From Streptomyces sp. NBC_00370 (GTDB lineage: Bacteria > Actinomycetota > Actinomycetes > Streptomycetales > Streptomycetaceae), in contig NZ_CP107968.1 in NCBI RefSeq assembly GCF_036084755.1, forward strand, positions 496,001 to 560,000: DNA of 64,000 nucleotides. Direction: 5' to 3'. Positions 41,692-50,800 of this stretch are shown here, piece by piece. A program made the position numbers and the translations under genes. Under the pieces are notes generated by a model. The model made no database searches. It was not told the DNA's origin and was given only the letters and a program-made list of their open reading frames with translations. Positions within the stretch are counted from its first letter, which is position 1. Each line of letters begins with the position of its first letter.

Positions 41692-42303
41692 TCAATATCC
41701 CCGCTGTCGGTTGTCGGCCGCGGCGTCCTCCAGTCGGTGCTCCCGCTTGTCGCGTTCGTCTGCCAGCTCGGCCAGAGCCCGGTCCACCGCGGCGACCACC
41801 ACGTGGACGGTGTCACCGACCGGCGCGGCCGGGCGGGCCGACCGCTCCCGCTCGACTCCCAGACTGTGCGCGAGCCGCACCAGAACCGCCTCACCCGACT
41901 CCCAGCGCTCCATGGCGGCTCGGCGGACCGGGGAGTCGGCCGGCGTCCTGCCCTCGCCCCTGAACAGCAGCCGGTGCCGGTGCGGGCGGATCAGCAGTCC
42001 GTCGGCTTCGAGAGCGTCCACGTACCGCCACGACAGGCCGCGCCCCCGGCGCCACAGCCATTCGTCCACCGTCTCGAACGGCGCCTCCCGCACCATCGAG
42101 GAGACGGCCCCGTCCAGCAGGCCGTCCGGCCCGGTACGCCTGCTCCCCGGAAGGACGCGGTTGTCCGCCAGCCGCACACAGTCCTCGGCGGCCAGATCGA
42201 TCAGCTCGGCACCCGCCAGCGCGAGCGACAGGTCACCCGATTCGACCGGTGTCGTCGCAGCCGAATCCATCACCACGAGGAGCAGGTCGCATGATGTCGT
42301 CAC
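41692..42303 (-). CDS. GPP34/GOLPH3-family protein
   Basis: 203 residues. DLSLALAGAELIDLAAEDCVRLADNR, a Trp-rich middle (WLWRRGRGLSWRYVDALEADGLL), RRAAMERWE and an all-helical tail match bacterial GPP34 proteins. The eukaryotic relatives bind phosphatidylinositol 4-phosphate; the bacterial role is unknown, perhaps membrane association. GTG start at 42303 keeps the first hydrophobic segment CDLLLVVM; a later start at 42270 would lose it. It is divergent from the tandem isomerase-like gene. Confidence 0.8.
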   Translation of the reverse strand: MTTSCDLLLVVMDSAATTPVESGDLSLALAGAELIDLAAEDCVRLADNRVLPGSRRTGPDGLLDGAVSSMVREAPFETVDEWLWRRGRGLSWRYVDALEADGLLIRPHRHRLLFRGEGRTPADSPVRRAAMERWESGEAVLVRLAHSLGVERERSARPAAPVGDTVHVVVAAVDRALAELADERDKREHRLEDAAADNRQRGY

Positions 42304-42358
42304 AGCTCACACCGCCGTCCGATGGGTGGCGCCGTATGGCACCGATCATCACCTTTCA

Positions 42359-42368
42359 CGGTATACCG
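42359..42368. promoter_or_regulatory. GGTATACC palindrome 5
   Basis: CGGTATACCG, 60 bp upstream of the gene at 42429. Same sequence as the candidate FCD-GntR sites at 10652 and 18548, but far from that regulator; it may belong to another GntR protein or be chance. Confidence 0.35.
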
Positions 42369-42428
42369 GGTAGCGGGCCGGAGCCATCACGGGGTGCGAT
42401 CAACCGGCCTTCGCCGGAGGATGAGTTC

Positions 42429-43034
42429 ATGGAATTCCTCGTCACGATGACCACCAGCGTTCCGGAGGGGACGTCACAGGCGGAAGTCGACGCCGTACGC
42501 GCCCGTGAGGCCGCGAACTCGCACCGGCTGGCCGAGCAGCGGCAGTTGCTGCGCCTGTGGCGCCCGCCGTTGCAGCCCGGGGAATGGCGCTCGCTCGGGC
42601 TGTTCGCCGCACCGGACGCGACACAGCTCGAAGAGATCCTGGCCTCGATGCCTCTGCGTGTGTGGCGCAGCGACGAGGTCACGCCCCTGACGCCCCACCC
42701 CAACGACCCCGGACCGGCTTCGGCCGGTACGCCCGCGGCCGCCACGGAGTTCCTGGTGTCCTTCGCCCCGATCGCCTCGGACGTCGGGCCGTCCGAGGCG
42801 CTGGAGGACGCCACAGCGGCGGAGGCGGTACGGACGGCGGAGCTGGCCCGGGAGGGCACGCTGGTACGTCTCTGGCGCACGCCCGGTGAGCGCCATGCGC
42901 TCGGACTGTGGCGCGCCCGGGACACCGACGAGATGCAGTCCGTGCTGAGCACCCTGCCGCTCGCCGGGTGGCTCTTCGTACGGACGACGCGGCTGAGCGA
43001 GCACCCGAGCGATCCCGGCCGGGCCGAAAGCTGA
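42429..43034 (+). CDS. Tandem muconolactone isomerase-like (ferredoxin-fold) protein
   Basis: 201 residues made of two related halves of about 95. The first begins MEFLVTMTTSVPEGT and the second, near residue 107, EFLVSFAPIASDVG. Each continues with LLRLWRPP / LVRLWRTPG, LGLF/LGLW and a closing HPNDPG / HPSDPG. This is a fused pair of muconolactone delta-isomerase-like domains, normally single and oligomeric. GGAGG is 8 bases upstream of the ATG. The native substrate is unclear, since no catechol-pathway genes are nearby. Confidence 0.8.
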   Translation: MEFLVTMTTSVPEGTSQAEVDAVRAREAANSHRLAEQRQLLRLWRPPLQPGEWRSLGLFAAPDATQLEEILASMPLRVWRSDEVTPLTPHPNDPGPASAGTPAAATEFLVSFAPIASDVGPSEALEDATAAEAVRTAELAREGTLVRLWRTPGERHALGLWRARDTDEMQSVLSTLPLAGWLFVRTTRLSEHPSDPGRAES

Positions 43035-43052
43035 CGGCCGCAGGGACAGCCG

Positions 43053-43090
43053 GCCGACTTGTCGACCACGCAACGCGTCGACTCGTCGGC
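43053..43090. terminator. Hairpin between convergent genes
   Basis: Arms 43053-43066 and 43077-43090 pair at 12 of 14 positions around a 10-base loop, just past the tandem isomerase-like gene and touching the stop of the disulfide oxidoreductase. Confidence 0.55.
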
Positions 43091-44622
43091 TAGGCGGCCC
43101 GTCGGCCGGCGTCCAGCGTCTCCAGGAGGCGCAGCCAGACCTCGCTCGCGGTCGGGTAGCTCGGCACGACGTGCCACATCTCAGCGACCGGCAGGCGCGC
43201 CACCATCGCCGTCGTCGCCGAATGCACCAGTTCCGCGACGCCCGCGCCCACGAAGGTCGCACCGGCCAGCGTGTCCGTCGCCCGATCGATCACGAGCTTG
43301 GCCCGGCCGGTGTAGTCCTCGCGCATGACGTAGGTCCCCGCGAGAGCGGCCATGTCGTACTCCGCCGTCTCGACGTCGACTCCCGCGGCGTACGCCGCCG
43401 CCTCCGTCATGCCGACCGAGCCGACCTCGGGCACCGTGAACGTCACCTGGGGTACCGCACGATGGCCTTCCCCGCTGCTGAAGCGGCTCCCGCGCTCGAA
43501 GGCGTCGCCCCCGCCGGCGGCCCGGGCCGCGATCACCTCACCGGCCACGCGGGCCTGGTACTTGCCCATGTGGGTCAGCAGCGCCCTGCCGCACGCGTCA
43601 CCGATGGCGTAGAGCCACTGACCGGTGGCGCCTCGGACCGTCTGCTGGTCGTCCACGTCGAGGAATCCACCACCCGTGATCCCCACGGACGCCAACCCGA
43701 TGTCGTCGGTGCGCGGCACCCGGCCCGCCATGACGACGATCTCGTCGGCGCGCAGTGTGTTTCCGTCGTCCAGCTGCACTTTGACCTCGCCGCCGTGCGT
43801 CCAACCCACGCCTGTGTCGCGTGCGTTGTGGCGTTCCACTTCGGTGAGGCTCCGGCCGGGGAACAGCCGCACGCCCGCCGACTCAAGACGCTCGGCGACC
43901 AGCTGCCCCGCGAAGGGCTCCTGACGTGTGAGAAGCCGGGTGTCCCGGTAGACGAGGCTCAACTCGGCCACTCCCAGGCCGTTCAGCCAGGTCGCCGCCT
44001 CGCACGCCGCCACACCACCGCCGAGGATCACCACACGCGGCGGCACGTGGTGGAGATTCGTGGTGTCGCGCGAGGTCCAGGGGCGGGCCTCGCGAAGTCC
44101 TGGGACGGGCGGTACGGCGGGTGCGGATCCCGTGTCGATCACCACGGCGTGGCGGGCGGTGAGAGTACGGGTCTCCCCCGACGGATCCGTCACCTCGACA
44201 CGGCGTTCCCCCGTCAGCCGGCCGTACCCGCGCACCACGTCGATGCCCGCGCCGAGCGCCCACTCCACCTGCGAGTCGTCCGAGAGACCGTGCACGACGA
44301 CGTCCCGGCGCGCCAGCACGGCCGGTACGTCGAGCTCTCCCCCGTCGACCAGCGAGGACACGCCCGGCACGTGTGACGCGTCGTCAAGGACCTCGACCGG
44401 ACGCAGCAGCCCTTTGCTGGGCATACACGCCCAGTACGAGCATTCGCCCCCGACGAGATCCGCCTCGACCAGCACCGCGTCCAGGTCCGAGAACTGCGTG
44501 GCGTACTGCGCGGCGTTCTCGCCCGCCGCCGCTCCCCCCAGCACGATGACGTCCCATTCCGACCTCGCGGGATCGAGTGCTGCCGTCAGGTGCACGGCCC
44601 TCACTTCTCTCTTCCGACGCAT
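43090..44622 (-). CDS. Class I pyridine-nucleotide disulfide oxidoreductase (FAD)
   Basis: 510 residues. FAD motif DVIVLGGAAAGENAAQYA, redox-active disulfide GGECSYWACMPSKGLLRP (CxxxxC), NAD(P) motif VVILGGGVAACEAATWL, YAIGDACGRALLTHMGKYQA and a C-terminal dimer domain with QVTFTVPEVGSVGMTE. The first FAD motif has GGAAAG in place of GAGPAG. The family includes dihydrolipoamide, mycothione and mercuric reductases. The usual C-terminal His-Glu pair of dihydrolipoamide dehydrogenase is not obvious, so the substrate is open. The start is ATG 44622 or GTG 44595. Divergent from a TDT gene. Confidence 0.83.
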   Translation of the reverse strand: MRRKREVRAVHLTAALDPARSEWDVIVLGGAAAGENAAQYATQFSDLDAVLVEADLVGGECSYWACMPSKGLLRPVEVLDDASHVPGVSSLVDGGELDVPAVLARRDVVVHGLSDDSQVEWALGAGIDVVRGYGRLTGERRVEVTDPSGETRTLTARHAVVIDTGSAPAVPPVPGLREARPWTSRDTTNLHHVPPRVVILGGGVAACEAATWLNGLGVAELSLVYRDTRLLTRQEPFAGQLVAERLESAGVRLFPGRSLTEVERHNARDTGVGWTHGGEVKVQLDDGNTLRADEIVVMAGRVPRTDDIGLASVGITGGGFLDVDDQQTVRGATGQWLYAIGDACGRALLTHMGKYQARVAGEVIAARAAGGGDAFERGSRFSSGEGHRAVPQVTFTVPEVGSVGMTEAAAYAAGVDVETAEYDMAALAGTYVMREDYTGRAKLVIDRATDTLAGATFVGAGVAELVHSATTAMVARLPVAEMWHVVPSYPTASEVWLRLLETLDAGRRAA

Positions 44623-44787
44623 TACGGTCCAAAGGCGCAGATTTCTCAGCGACCCCCTCAGTATGCGCCCGGCACGCTGACGGGGCTCGGCCAGTCGGGC
44701 GAAGGTGGCGGCCGCCGCGCCGGTAGGCGGATCCGTACGGGCATGTCTGGGGGACAGGCACCGGAGCACGTAGGGAAGGAACCCGCT

Positions 44788-45783
44788 GTGACCGCTACCA
44801 GGGTGCCGCTGACCCTCTTCGGGATCCCCTTCGGCGTCGCCGGGCTGGCCGGGACCTGGGGGGCGGCGGCGAGCGCGGGTTATGTTCCGCGGTGGCCGGG
44901 GGACGCGCTGATCGCACTCGGCGCGGTCCTGTGGCTGGCCGCGGTGGTGCTGTACTTCCGAGGCGCCCTGTCCACGAAGGGCGCACTCGTCGCGGACCTG
45001 ACGAGCGGCATCGTGAGTCCATTCGCCTCGCTGATGGTCATCATCCCGATGCTGCTGGCCGCACAGGGAATCGTGCCGCACGCCCTGGGCGCCGGGCGGG
45101 TCGTCGTGGACATCTTCATCGTGCTCACGCTGCTGCTCGGCAGCTGGCTCACCGGCCAATGGATCTACGGCTCCTTCGAGCTGGACCAGATGCATCCGGG
45201 CTACTTCCTCCCCACGGCGGCGGGCGGCCTCATCGCCTCCGCCGCGGCGAGCGCGGTCGGTCAGCGGGGCCTGGCGGAGTTCATGCTGGGCCTGGGAGTC
45301 ATCTGCTGGCTGATGCTGGGAAGTCTGATTCTGGGACGGCTGTTCTTCCGGCCGTCGCTGCCCGCGGCGCTGACCCCGACCATGGCGATCGAGGTGGCGC
45401 CCGGCGCGGTGGCGAGTCTCGCGGTCCTCGCCCTCAACGGAAACCGGATCGACCTCCCCGTGGCCTTCCTCGCCGGCTACGGGCTGCTCATGGTGATCGC
45501 CCAGATCCGGCTCTTCCCGGCGTACCGCAAGCTCTCCTTCGGCCTGGGCTTCTGGTCCTTCTCGTTCTCCTGGGCCGCTGTGGCCTCGGCCACGATGCAC
45601 TGGATCGCGCTCTCCGACCTGGCGGGCCCCCGCGTCTACGCCTGCCTCGTCCTGGCCGCCATCACCGTGTTCGTCGCGGTCCTCGCCGCTTTCACCGTGC
45701 GCGCCGTGAGCCGGGGGCAGCTGCTGCCGCCCGCTCCTCCCCCGCCTCCCGCGCGCGACGCCGGGGCACAGTCCGACAGGTGA
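44788..45783 (+). CDS. TDT/SLAC1-type membrane transporter
   Basis: 331 residues from a GTG preceded by AAGGAA. It has about ten membrane helices; [17 protein letters not shown] and [16 protein letters not shown] are characteristic of TehA/SLAC1 family members, closer to TehA than the gene at 29716. Likely an anion or tellurite-resistance transporter. The C-terminal tail is Pro-rich and cytoplasmic. Divergent from the disulfide oxidoreductase. Confidence 0.82.
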   Translation: MTATRVPLTLFGIPFGVAGLAGTWGAAASAGYVPRWPGDALIALGAVLWLAAVVLYFRGALSTKGALVADLTSGIVSPFASLMVIIPMLLAAQGIVPHALGAGRVVVDIFIVLTLLLGSWLTGQWIYGSFELDQMHPGYFLPTAAGGLIASAAASAVGQRGLAEFMLGLGVICWLMLGSLILGRLFFRPSLPAALTPTMAIEVAPGAVASLAVLALNGNRIDLPVAFLAGYGLLMVIAQIRLFPAYRKLSFGLGFWSFSFSWAAVASATMHWIALSDLAGPRVYACLVLAAITVFVAVLAAFTVRAVSRGQLLPPAPPPPPARDAGAQSDR

Positions 45784-45874
45784 GGGATCATGGAGACGGC
45801 AGATCCGACCGAGGGCCGAGGCAGCCGGCAGCACGCCGGTCGCCATGCGCCCCCATCACGGAAACGAGGACAGC

Positions 45875-46321
45875 ATGCCTCTCAGCGGCGAGTACCAGCC
45901 GAGCCCCGAGCAGTGGGTCAGCGAACAGGTCGCGTTGTACGAGGGTTCAGGGGGCGCCGAGGGTACGACGTTGCGGGGTATCCCCGTCATCGTCCTCACC
46001 AGCCTCGGAGCCAAGAGCGGCAAGATCCGCAAGAACCCGCTGATGCGGGTGGAGCATCAGGGGACGTACGCCGTGGTGGCGTCGCAGGGCGGTGCGCCCA
46101 AGCATCCGACCTGGTACCACAACCTGGTCGCGAACCCGCTCGTCGAGCTCCAGGACGGCGCCGTACGGCAGGACATGACGGCACGTGAGGTCGAGGGGGC
46201 GGAGCGCGACCTCTGGTGGGCCCGCGCCGTCGAGGTCTGGCCGGACTACGCCGACTACCAGACGAAGACGGACCGGGTGATCCCCGTCTTCGTGCTGGAG
46301 CCCGTGGCCGACGCCGGCTGA
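45875..46321 (+). CDS. Deazaflavin (F420)-dependent nitroreductase-family protein
   Basis: 148 residues of the Ddn split-barrel family. [22 protein letters not shown] forms the F420 phosphate-binding region, and [22 protein letters not shown] and NPLVELQDG are the hallmark strands. Members use reduced F420 to reduce quinones or nitro compounds. GAGGA lies just before the ATG. Followed after 5 bp by a SnoaL-like gene. Confidence 0.9.
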   Translation: MPLSGEYQPSPEQWVSEQVALYEGSGGAEGTTLRGIPVIVLTSLGAKSGKIRKNPLMRVEHQGTYAVVASQGGAPKHPTWYHNLVANPLVELQDGAVRQDMTAREVEGAERDLWWARAVEVWPDYADYQTKTDRVIPVFVLEPVADAG

Positions 46322-46326
46322 TCCCG

Positions 46327-46740
46327 ATGGATCCTGATGTCCGGAACAGAGCCGCCGTCGAGGACCACTGGCGGGCGTCGGAGCGTGGCGACATCGAGGC
46401 CGAGCACGCCGTCTACGCCGCCGACGCGGTCCTCGACTACCCCCAGTCGGGTGAGCGCTTCCGGGGCCGCGTGGCGATTTCGGCGCAGCGTGGCGGACAC
46501 CCCGCCGACCGTCATTTCACCGTCCGGCGGATCACGGGCAGTGGGGATCTGTGGGTGAGCGAGTGTGTCATCACCTACGACGGAGTGCCGACCTGCTCGG
46601 TGAGCGTGATGGAATTCGCCGACGGGCACGTCGTGCACGAGACGCAGTACTTCGCCGACCCCTTCGGCGCGCCCGCGTCGCGGGCGGCGCTCGCCGAGCC
46701 GATGCCGGGCAGGACGATCACCGGGGCTGACGGGCCCTGA
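46327..46740 (+). CDS. SnoaL-like/NTF2-fold protein
   Basis: 137 residues, alpha+beta cone fold: AAVEDHWRASERGDIEAEHAVYA, DAVLDYPQSGERFRGRVAI and MEFADGHVVHETQYFADPF. The fold serves cyclases, isomerases and binding proteins; no function can be assigned. It probably shares a transcript with the F420-dependent gene before it. A strong hairpin follows. Confidence 0.82.
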   Translation: MDPDVRNRAAVEDHWRASERGDIEAEHAVYAADAVLDYPQSGERFRGRVAISAQRGGHPADRHFTVRRITGSGDLWVSECVITYDGVPTCSVSVMEFADGHVVHETQYFADPFGAPASRAALAEPMPGRTITGADGP

Positions 46741-46746
46741 CCGCGA

Positions 46747-46787
46747 CCGGCCGGAGCCCCGCCCGTGCGACGCGGGGCCCCGGCCGG
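46747..46787. terminator. Bidirectional hairpin terminator
   Basis: 16-bp stem with one mismatch (46747-46762 with 46772-46787), 9-base loop, between convergent SnoaL-like and luciferase-like genes. Confidence 0.8.
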
Positions 46788-46797
46788 CCGGGGAGCG

Positions 46798-47820
46798 TCA
46801 GCGCCAGCCGAGCGCCGGGGCGACGTGGGTGACGATGTTCTCCAGGACGTGGGTGTTGTAGTCGACACCGAGCTGGTTCGGCACGGTCAGCAGGAGCGTG
46901 TCGGCCTCCGCGACGGCTTCGTCCTCCGCGAGCTGCTTCGCCAGGACATCGGGCTCGGCTGCGTACGTACGGCCGAAGATCGCGCGCGTTTCGGCGTCGA
47001 TGTGGCCGATCTGGTCCTCGCTCCCGCCCTCGCCGCCGAAGTACGCGCGGTCCTGGTCGGTGGTGAGCGCGAAGGCGCTGCGTGACACGGAGACGCGGGG
47101 TTCGTGCTTCCACCCTGCTTCGGCCCACGCCTCCCGGAACGCGCGGATCTGCGCGGCCTGCTGTACGTGGAAGGGGGCGCCGCCCTCGTCATTCTTGAGC
47201 GTCGAACTCATCAGGTTCATACCGGACTTGGCCGCCCAGACCGCGGTGGCGTTGGACGCGGCACCCCACCAGATGCGCTCCCGCAGCCCCTCGGAGTGCG
47301 GCTCGACGCGCAGCAGCCCGGGCGGGTTGGCGAACATCGGCCGCGGGTTGGGCCGGGCAAAGCCCTTGCCCTCCAGGACGGACAGCAGCACCTCGGTGTG
47401 CTTGCGCGCCATGTCGGCCTCGGTGTCGTCGCCGCTCGGTGCGTAGCCGAAGTAGCTCCAGCCGTCGATGACCTGCTCCGGTGAGCCCCGGCTGATGCCG
47501 AGCTGGAGCCTGCCGCCGGAGATGAGGTCGGCGGAGCCGGCGTCCTCGGCCATGTACAGGGGGTTCTCGTACCGCATGTCGATCACGCCGGTGCCGATCT
47601 CGATCCGCGACGTCTTCGCGCCGATCGCGGCCAGCAGCGGGAACGGCGAGGCGAGCTGCCGGGCGAAGTGGTGGACACGGAAGTAGGCACCGTCGGCGCC
47701 CAGCTCCTCGGCTGCCACAGCGAGGTCGACGGCCTGGAGCAGGGCGTCCGCCGCCGACCTGGTCTGCGAGTGCCTGGTGTCGGACCAGTGCCCGAAAGAC
47801 AGAAAACCGATGCGCTTCAT
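46798..47820 (-). CDS. Luciferase-like (LLM) flavin-dependent oxidoreductase
   Basis: 340 residues. KRIGFLSFGHWSD, GADGAYFRVHHFARQLASPF, IEIGTGVIDMRYENPLYMAE and GGRLQLGISRGSPEQVIDGW are standard bacterial luciferase-like blocks; FMN or F420 could be the cofactor. ATG at 47820 has no strong ribosome site; GTG at 47859 would overlap the MFS gene upstream. It lies 13 bp after the MFS gene, so it may be read from the same transcript and be a further enzyme of that operon. Confidence 0.85.
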   Translation of the reverse strand: MKRIGFLSFGHWSDTRHSQTRSAADALLQAVDLAVAAEELGADGAYFRVHHFARQLASPFPLLAAIGAKTSRIEIGTGVIDMRYENPLYMAEDAGSADLISGGRLQLGISRGSPEQVIDGWSYFGYAPSGDDTEADMARKHTEVLLSVLEGKGFARPNPRPMFANPPGLLRVEPHSEGLRERIWWGAASNATAVWAAKSGMNLMSSTLKNDEGGAPFHVQQAAQIRAFREAWAEAGWKHEPRVSVSRSAFALTTDQDRAYFGGEGGSEDQIGHIDAETRAIFGRTYAAEPDVLAKQLAEDEAVAEADTLLLTVPNQLGVDYNTHVLENIVTHVAPALGWR

Positions 47821-47833
47821 GCCCGGCACAACG

Positions 47834-49060
47834 TCAGACCGACTTGATTGATTCCTCAACTACTCGGTTCGGGTCCGCTCGGTCCGGCTCCTGCTGCCAG
47901 CGGATGCGGGTACTGCACACGGCCACCACCAGCGCGGCGGCCGACACACAAGCGAGGCCCCAGCGCAGGCTGCTCGCGCTCGCGACGAATCCGATGAGCG
48001 GGGGCCCGGCCAGCAGGCCGGTGGTGCCCATGGCGGCGACCAGCGTCAGCGCGTTGCCGCCCTGCCGCGCGGCTGCCACGTACACGCAGGGCGTCACGGC
48101 GGCGATGCCCAGGCCGACACAGGCGAAGCCGACGAAGGCGGGTGCCACTCCCCCGGTGGCCAGGGCGAGCGCCAGTCCGAGGCCCGCGAGGGTGCTGCCC
48201 GCGAGGACGACCCGTCCGTCGCCCCAGCGCTCGCGCCAGCTGTCGGCGCACAGCCGCGCGAGGACCATCATCCCGGACACGACGGCGATGCCGAGCGGGG
48301 CGACCTGCGCCGAGGCGTTCACGACGCCTTCCAGGTAGAGGGTCGACCAGTCGTTCATCGCCCCTTCCACGATGGTGCCGAACACCATGGCGCAGCACAT
48401 CCACCACACCAGGGCGGTGGGCAGCGCCCACCTGCGGCCTGCCGCCGGCTTCACCGGTGTGTCGTCGTCCGCCTCCGCGGCCACCGCCCGCTCCGCGTCC
48501 GGCAGCAGCCCGGTCGCGGCCGCCGCGGCGAGGAGCAGCAGGAGCAGGGCGGCGACGGCGAAGTGGGTGGTGACCGACGGCGTAGCGAGGCGCACTCCGG
48601 AGGCCAGCAGCCCGGCGAGGAAGGAGCCGCCGCTGAAGACGGCGTGCAGTTTGGCCATGGTGTGTCGCTCGTGGTGTGCCTCCAGGGCGGCGCCCTGGGC
48701 GTTCATCGCCGTGTTGAGGCAGCCCACGACGACCCCGTCCACGCAGACCACCAGCAAGGCGACGGGGTAGTTGGGGGCGGCTGCGAGCGCCACGAGGACC
48801 ACGGCGAGCCCGACCGTTGAGGCCAGGGCGAGCCGCCGGGAGCCCAGCCGTCTCATGAGCAGGGCCACCAGCGGGAAGGAGACGCAGGATCCGACCCCCG
48901 CTGCCATCAACAGCACCCCCACGCCTGCCGCGTTGAGACCCAGCTCCTCCTTGAGGGCGGGTATCCGCGCGGCCCACGTGGCGTATTGGAAGCCGAGGGC
49001 GCAGAAGAGGGCGGCCGTCGCGAGCTGGCCGCGGCGGAAGGTGGGAACAGGGGACGGCAC
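47834..49060 (-). CDS. MFS transporter, YbjJ-like 12-helix type
   Basis: 408 residues, about 12 membrane helices. ALGFQYATWAARIPALKEEL in helix 1 and LNTAMNAQGAALE with a His-rich loop are typical of the YbjJ-like branch. GTG start with GGAG 8 bases upstream. It follows the GNAT gene by 4 bp, so it is the likely exporter of the product of the upstream genes. Confidence 0.88.
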   Translation of the reverse strand: MPSPVPTFRRGQLATAALFCALGFQYATWAARIPALKEELGLNAAGVGVLLMAAGVGSCVSFPLVALLMRRLGSRRLALASTVGLAVVLVALAAAPNYPVALLVVCVDGVVVGCLNTAMNAQGAALEAHHERHTMAKLHAVFSGGSFLAGLLASGVRLATPSVTTHFAVAALLLLLLAAAAATGLLPDAERAVAAEADDDTPVKPAAGRRWALPTALVWWMCCAMVFGTIVEGAMNDWSTLYLEGVVNASAQVAPLGIAVVSGMMVLARLCADSWRERWGDGRVVLAGSTLAGLGLALALATGGVAPAFVGFACVGLGIAAVTPCVYVAAARQGGNALTLVAAMGTTGLLAGPPLIGFVASASSLRWGLACVSAAALVVAVCSTRIRWQQEPDRADPNRVVEESIKSV

Positions 49061-49064
49061 GTCG

Positions 49065-49610
49065 TCAACTCCGTCGGTGATCGGCTGGTGTGTCGGCGCG
49101 GGACCGCGGGGAACGGGACCGCAGGGAACGGGACATGTAGACGGCCGTAGGGTCGTAACCGGTGGTGGGCACGTGCGGGGCGGCGGTGTAACCCCGCGCC
49201 GACCAGTAGGTTTCGGCTCCGGCGACGGCGATCAGCGAGACCTCCGTACAGCCGTGTGCCGCCGCGGTGTCTTCGAGGTGTGCCACGAGCCGGCGGCCGA
49301 GGCCGCGCCCGCGGTACGCCGGGGCGACGACCACGTCGTGCAGGTGCAGGTTCCGCGAGGTGTGGCGGCTCGTCTCGGTTTGGCCGAGGGCGGGTGCCCG
49401 GCTCGCGGGGTAGGGCAGGGCCAGGAGGTAGCCCACCACCAGCTCGTCCGCGCGCAGGACGAAGCAAGTGGTGGGCGAGGCCGCCGCCTTGGACCGGAGG
49501 GCCGCCCGGCCCTCGGACAGCCCCAGCGCCGCGTACGCGCCGGCCTCCAGGGCTACGACGTCGTCCCAGTCCCCCTCGGTGAGCACGCGGATCGTCGTGG
49601 ACCGCGTCAT
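49065..49610 (-). CDS. GNAT N-acetyltransferase of the biosynthetic operon
   Basis: 181 residues. RVLTEGDWDDVVALEAGAYA, the core strand HLHDVVVAPAYRGRGLGRRL with the RGxG/A acetyl-CoA loop, and ETYWSARGYTA. Start overlaps the decarboxylase-like gene's stop (ATGA), so the two are coupled. It may acetylate the amine released by the decarboxylase; this is inference from position. Confidence 0.87.
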   Translation of the reverse strand: MTRSTTIRVLTEGDWDDVVALEAGAYAALGLSEGRAALRSKAAASPTTCFVLRADELVVGYLLALPYPASRAPALGQTETSRHTSRNLHLHDVVVAPAYRGRGLGRRLVAHLEDTAAAHGCTEVSLIAVAGAETYWSARGYTAAPHVPTTGYDPTAVYMSRSLRSRSPRSRADTPADHRRS

Positions 49611-50800
49611 CGGCGGCCGTCCCGCTCGGGTACGCGGGCGGCGGCGTCTCCGGTGAAGGCCGTGGTCAGCGGCAGGAAGCCGTTGAACCCCTGCGTCGTG
49701 TAGCTCATGGCGTAGGCGCCGCAGGACAGCACCTCCACCGGGTCGCCGGAGACGAGGTTCTCGGGCACCCGCACCAGGCCGTGGTCGTGCGCGTACGCGT
49801 CGTCGCTGTCGCAGGTGGGGCCTGCGACAACCGCGGGTACGTAGCGGCCGGTCGGGTGCGAGGGGAAGCGCAGGCGGTACTGGAGCGCGTCCATCTCGTA
49901 GAGCCCGTTGAACTTCCCGCAGCTCAGATAGAGCCAGTGCTGGATCTCGCCGTCGGGCATCTCGCGCCGGGTGAGCCGCACCACGCGCGCGTGGATGGTC
50001 CCGTGTTCCGCGACCAGGGCGCGGCCCGGCTCGATGACGAGGCGCAGCTGCTTCCCGTGGGCGGCGCGCAGCCGCTCGGTGCCCTCACGGAGTGTGGCGA
50101 ATATCTTGTCCAGCGGCGGGTCGAGCGGCACACCGTCCCGGTCGAGGTAGCCGCGGGCGGGCAGGCCCCCGCCGAGGTTGACGTGGTCCAGGGTGATGCC
50201 GTGTTCCCCGAGGGTGCCCATCACGTCGGAGAGCCGGTCGAAGGCGTTGCGCCAGGCGTCGGAGTCCATCTGCTGCGAACCGACGTGCACCGAGAGCCCG
50301 GACGGTACGAGTCCGGAGTCGCGGGCGGCCCGCATGACGCGTACGCCGTCGGCGGCCGAGCAGCCGAACTTGTTCTTCAGCCCCCACAGCGCGCCGCCGC
50401 CGTCCACCGCCAGGCGGCAGAAGACCCGTGCCCCCGGGGCGAATTCGGCCAGGGCCGCCACGTCCTCCAGGCTGTCCGTGGCGAAGGTGCGCACCCCCAG
50501 GGCATAGGCGTTGGCGATGTCCTCGTCGGACTTGACGGTGTTGCCGTAGTGCATGTCGGCCGCCGGGACGCCGGCGCGGAGCGCCTGGCGCACCTCCTGC
50601 GGTCCTGCCGCGTCGACCCCGGCGCCGGCCGCGGCCAGCGCGCCGAGGATCTCGTCGGCGGGCGCCGCCTTCATGGCGAACCTGACGTCTACGCCGGGCA
50701 GTTCGGCGCGGAGTTCCGCATAGGCGGCGACCACCGCGTCGAGGTCGTAGACGAGACGGTCCTCGTCCGTGGTCCGGGGGGACGTCCGCGAGTCGGTCAT
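49607..50800 (-). CDS. Ornithine/lysine/diaminopimelate-type PLP decarboxylase (fold III)
   Basis: 397 residues. PLP Lys44 in RFAMKAAP, HVGSQQMD, the phosphate loop LGGGLPARGY, EPGRALVAE and the C-terminal active-site Cys in VAGPTCDSDD. This is the eukaryotic-type ornithine decarboxylase layout, somewhat shorter than lysine or DAP decarboxylases. It would release CO2 from a basic amino acid or a modified one. ATGA overlaps at both ends place it inside one operon with the glycosyltransferase-like and GNAT genes. Confidence 0.88.
   Translation of the reverse strand: MTDSRTSPRTTDEDRLVYDLDAVVAAYAELRAELPGVDVRFAMKAAPADEILGALAAAGAGVDAAGPQEVRQALRAGVPAADMHYGNTVKSDEDIANAYALGVRTFATDSLEDVAALAEFAPGARVFCRLAVDGGGALWGLKNKFGCSAADGVRVMRAARDSGLVPSGLSVHVGSQQMDSDAWRNAFDRLSDVMGTLGEHGITLDHVNLGGGLPARGYLDRDGVPLDPPLDKIFATLREGTERLRAAHGKQLRLVIEPGRALVAEHGTIHARVVRLTRREMPDGEIQHWLYLSCGKFNGLYEMDALQYRLRFPSHPTGRYVPAVVAGPTCDSDDAYAHDHGLVRVPENLVSGDPVEVLSCGAYAMSYTTQGFNGFLPLTTAFTGDAAARVPERDGRR

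Noticed and set aside
42359..42368. Fifth GGTATACC palindrome as part of the GntR regulon
   Set aside because: It is identical in sequence, but over 23 kb from that system and next to unrelated genes. A 10-bp palindrome can occur by chance, so I list it but do not assign it.
43090..45846. Apparent 918-residue protein containing the disulfide oxidoreductase
   Set aside because: The first 400 residues lie antisense to the TDT gene and have no conserved motif; the FAD motif begins only after 44622.
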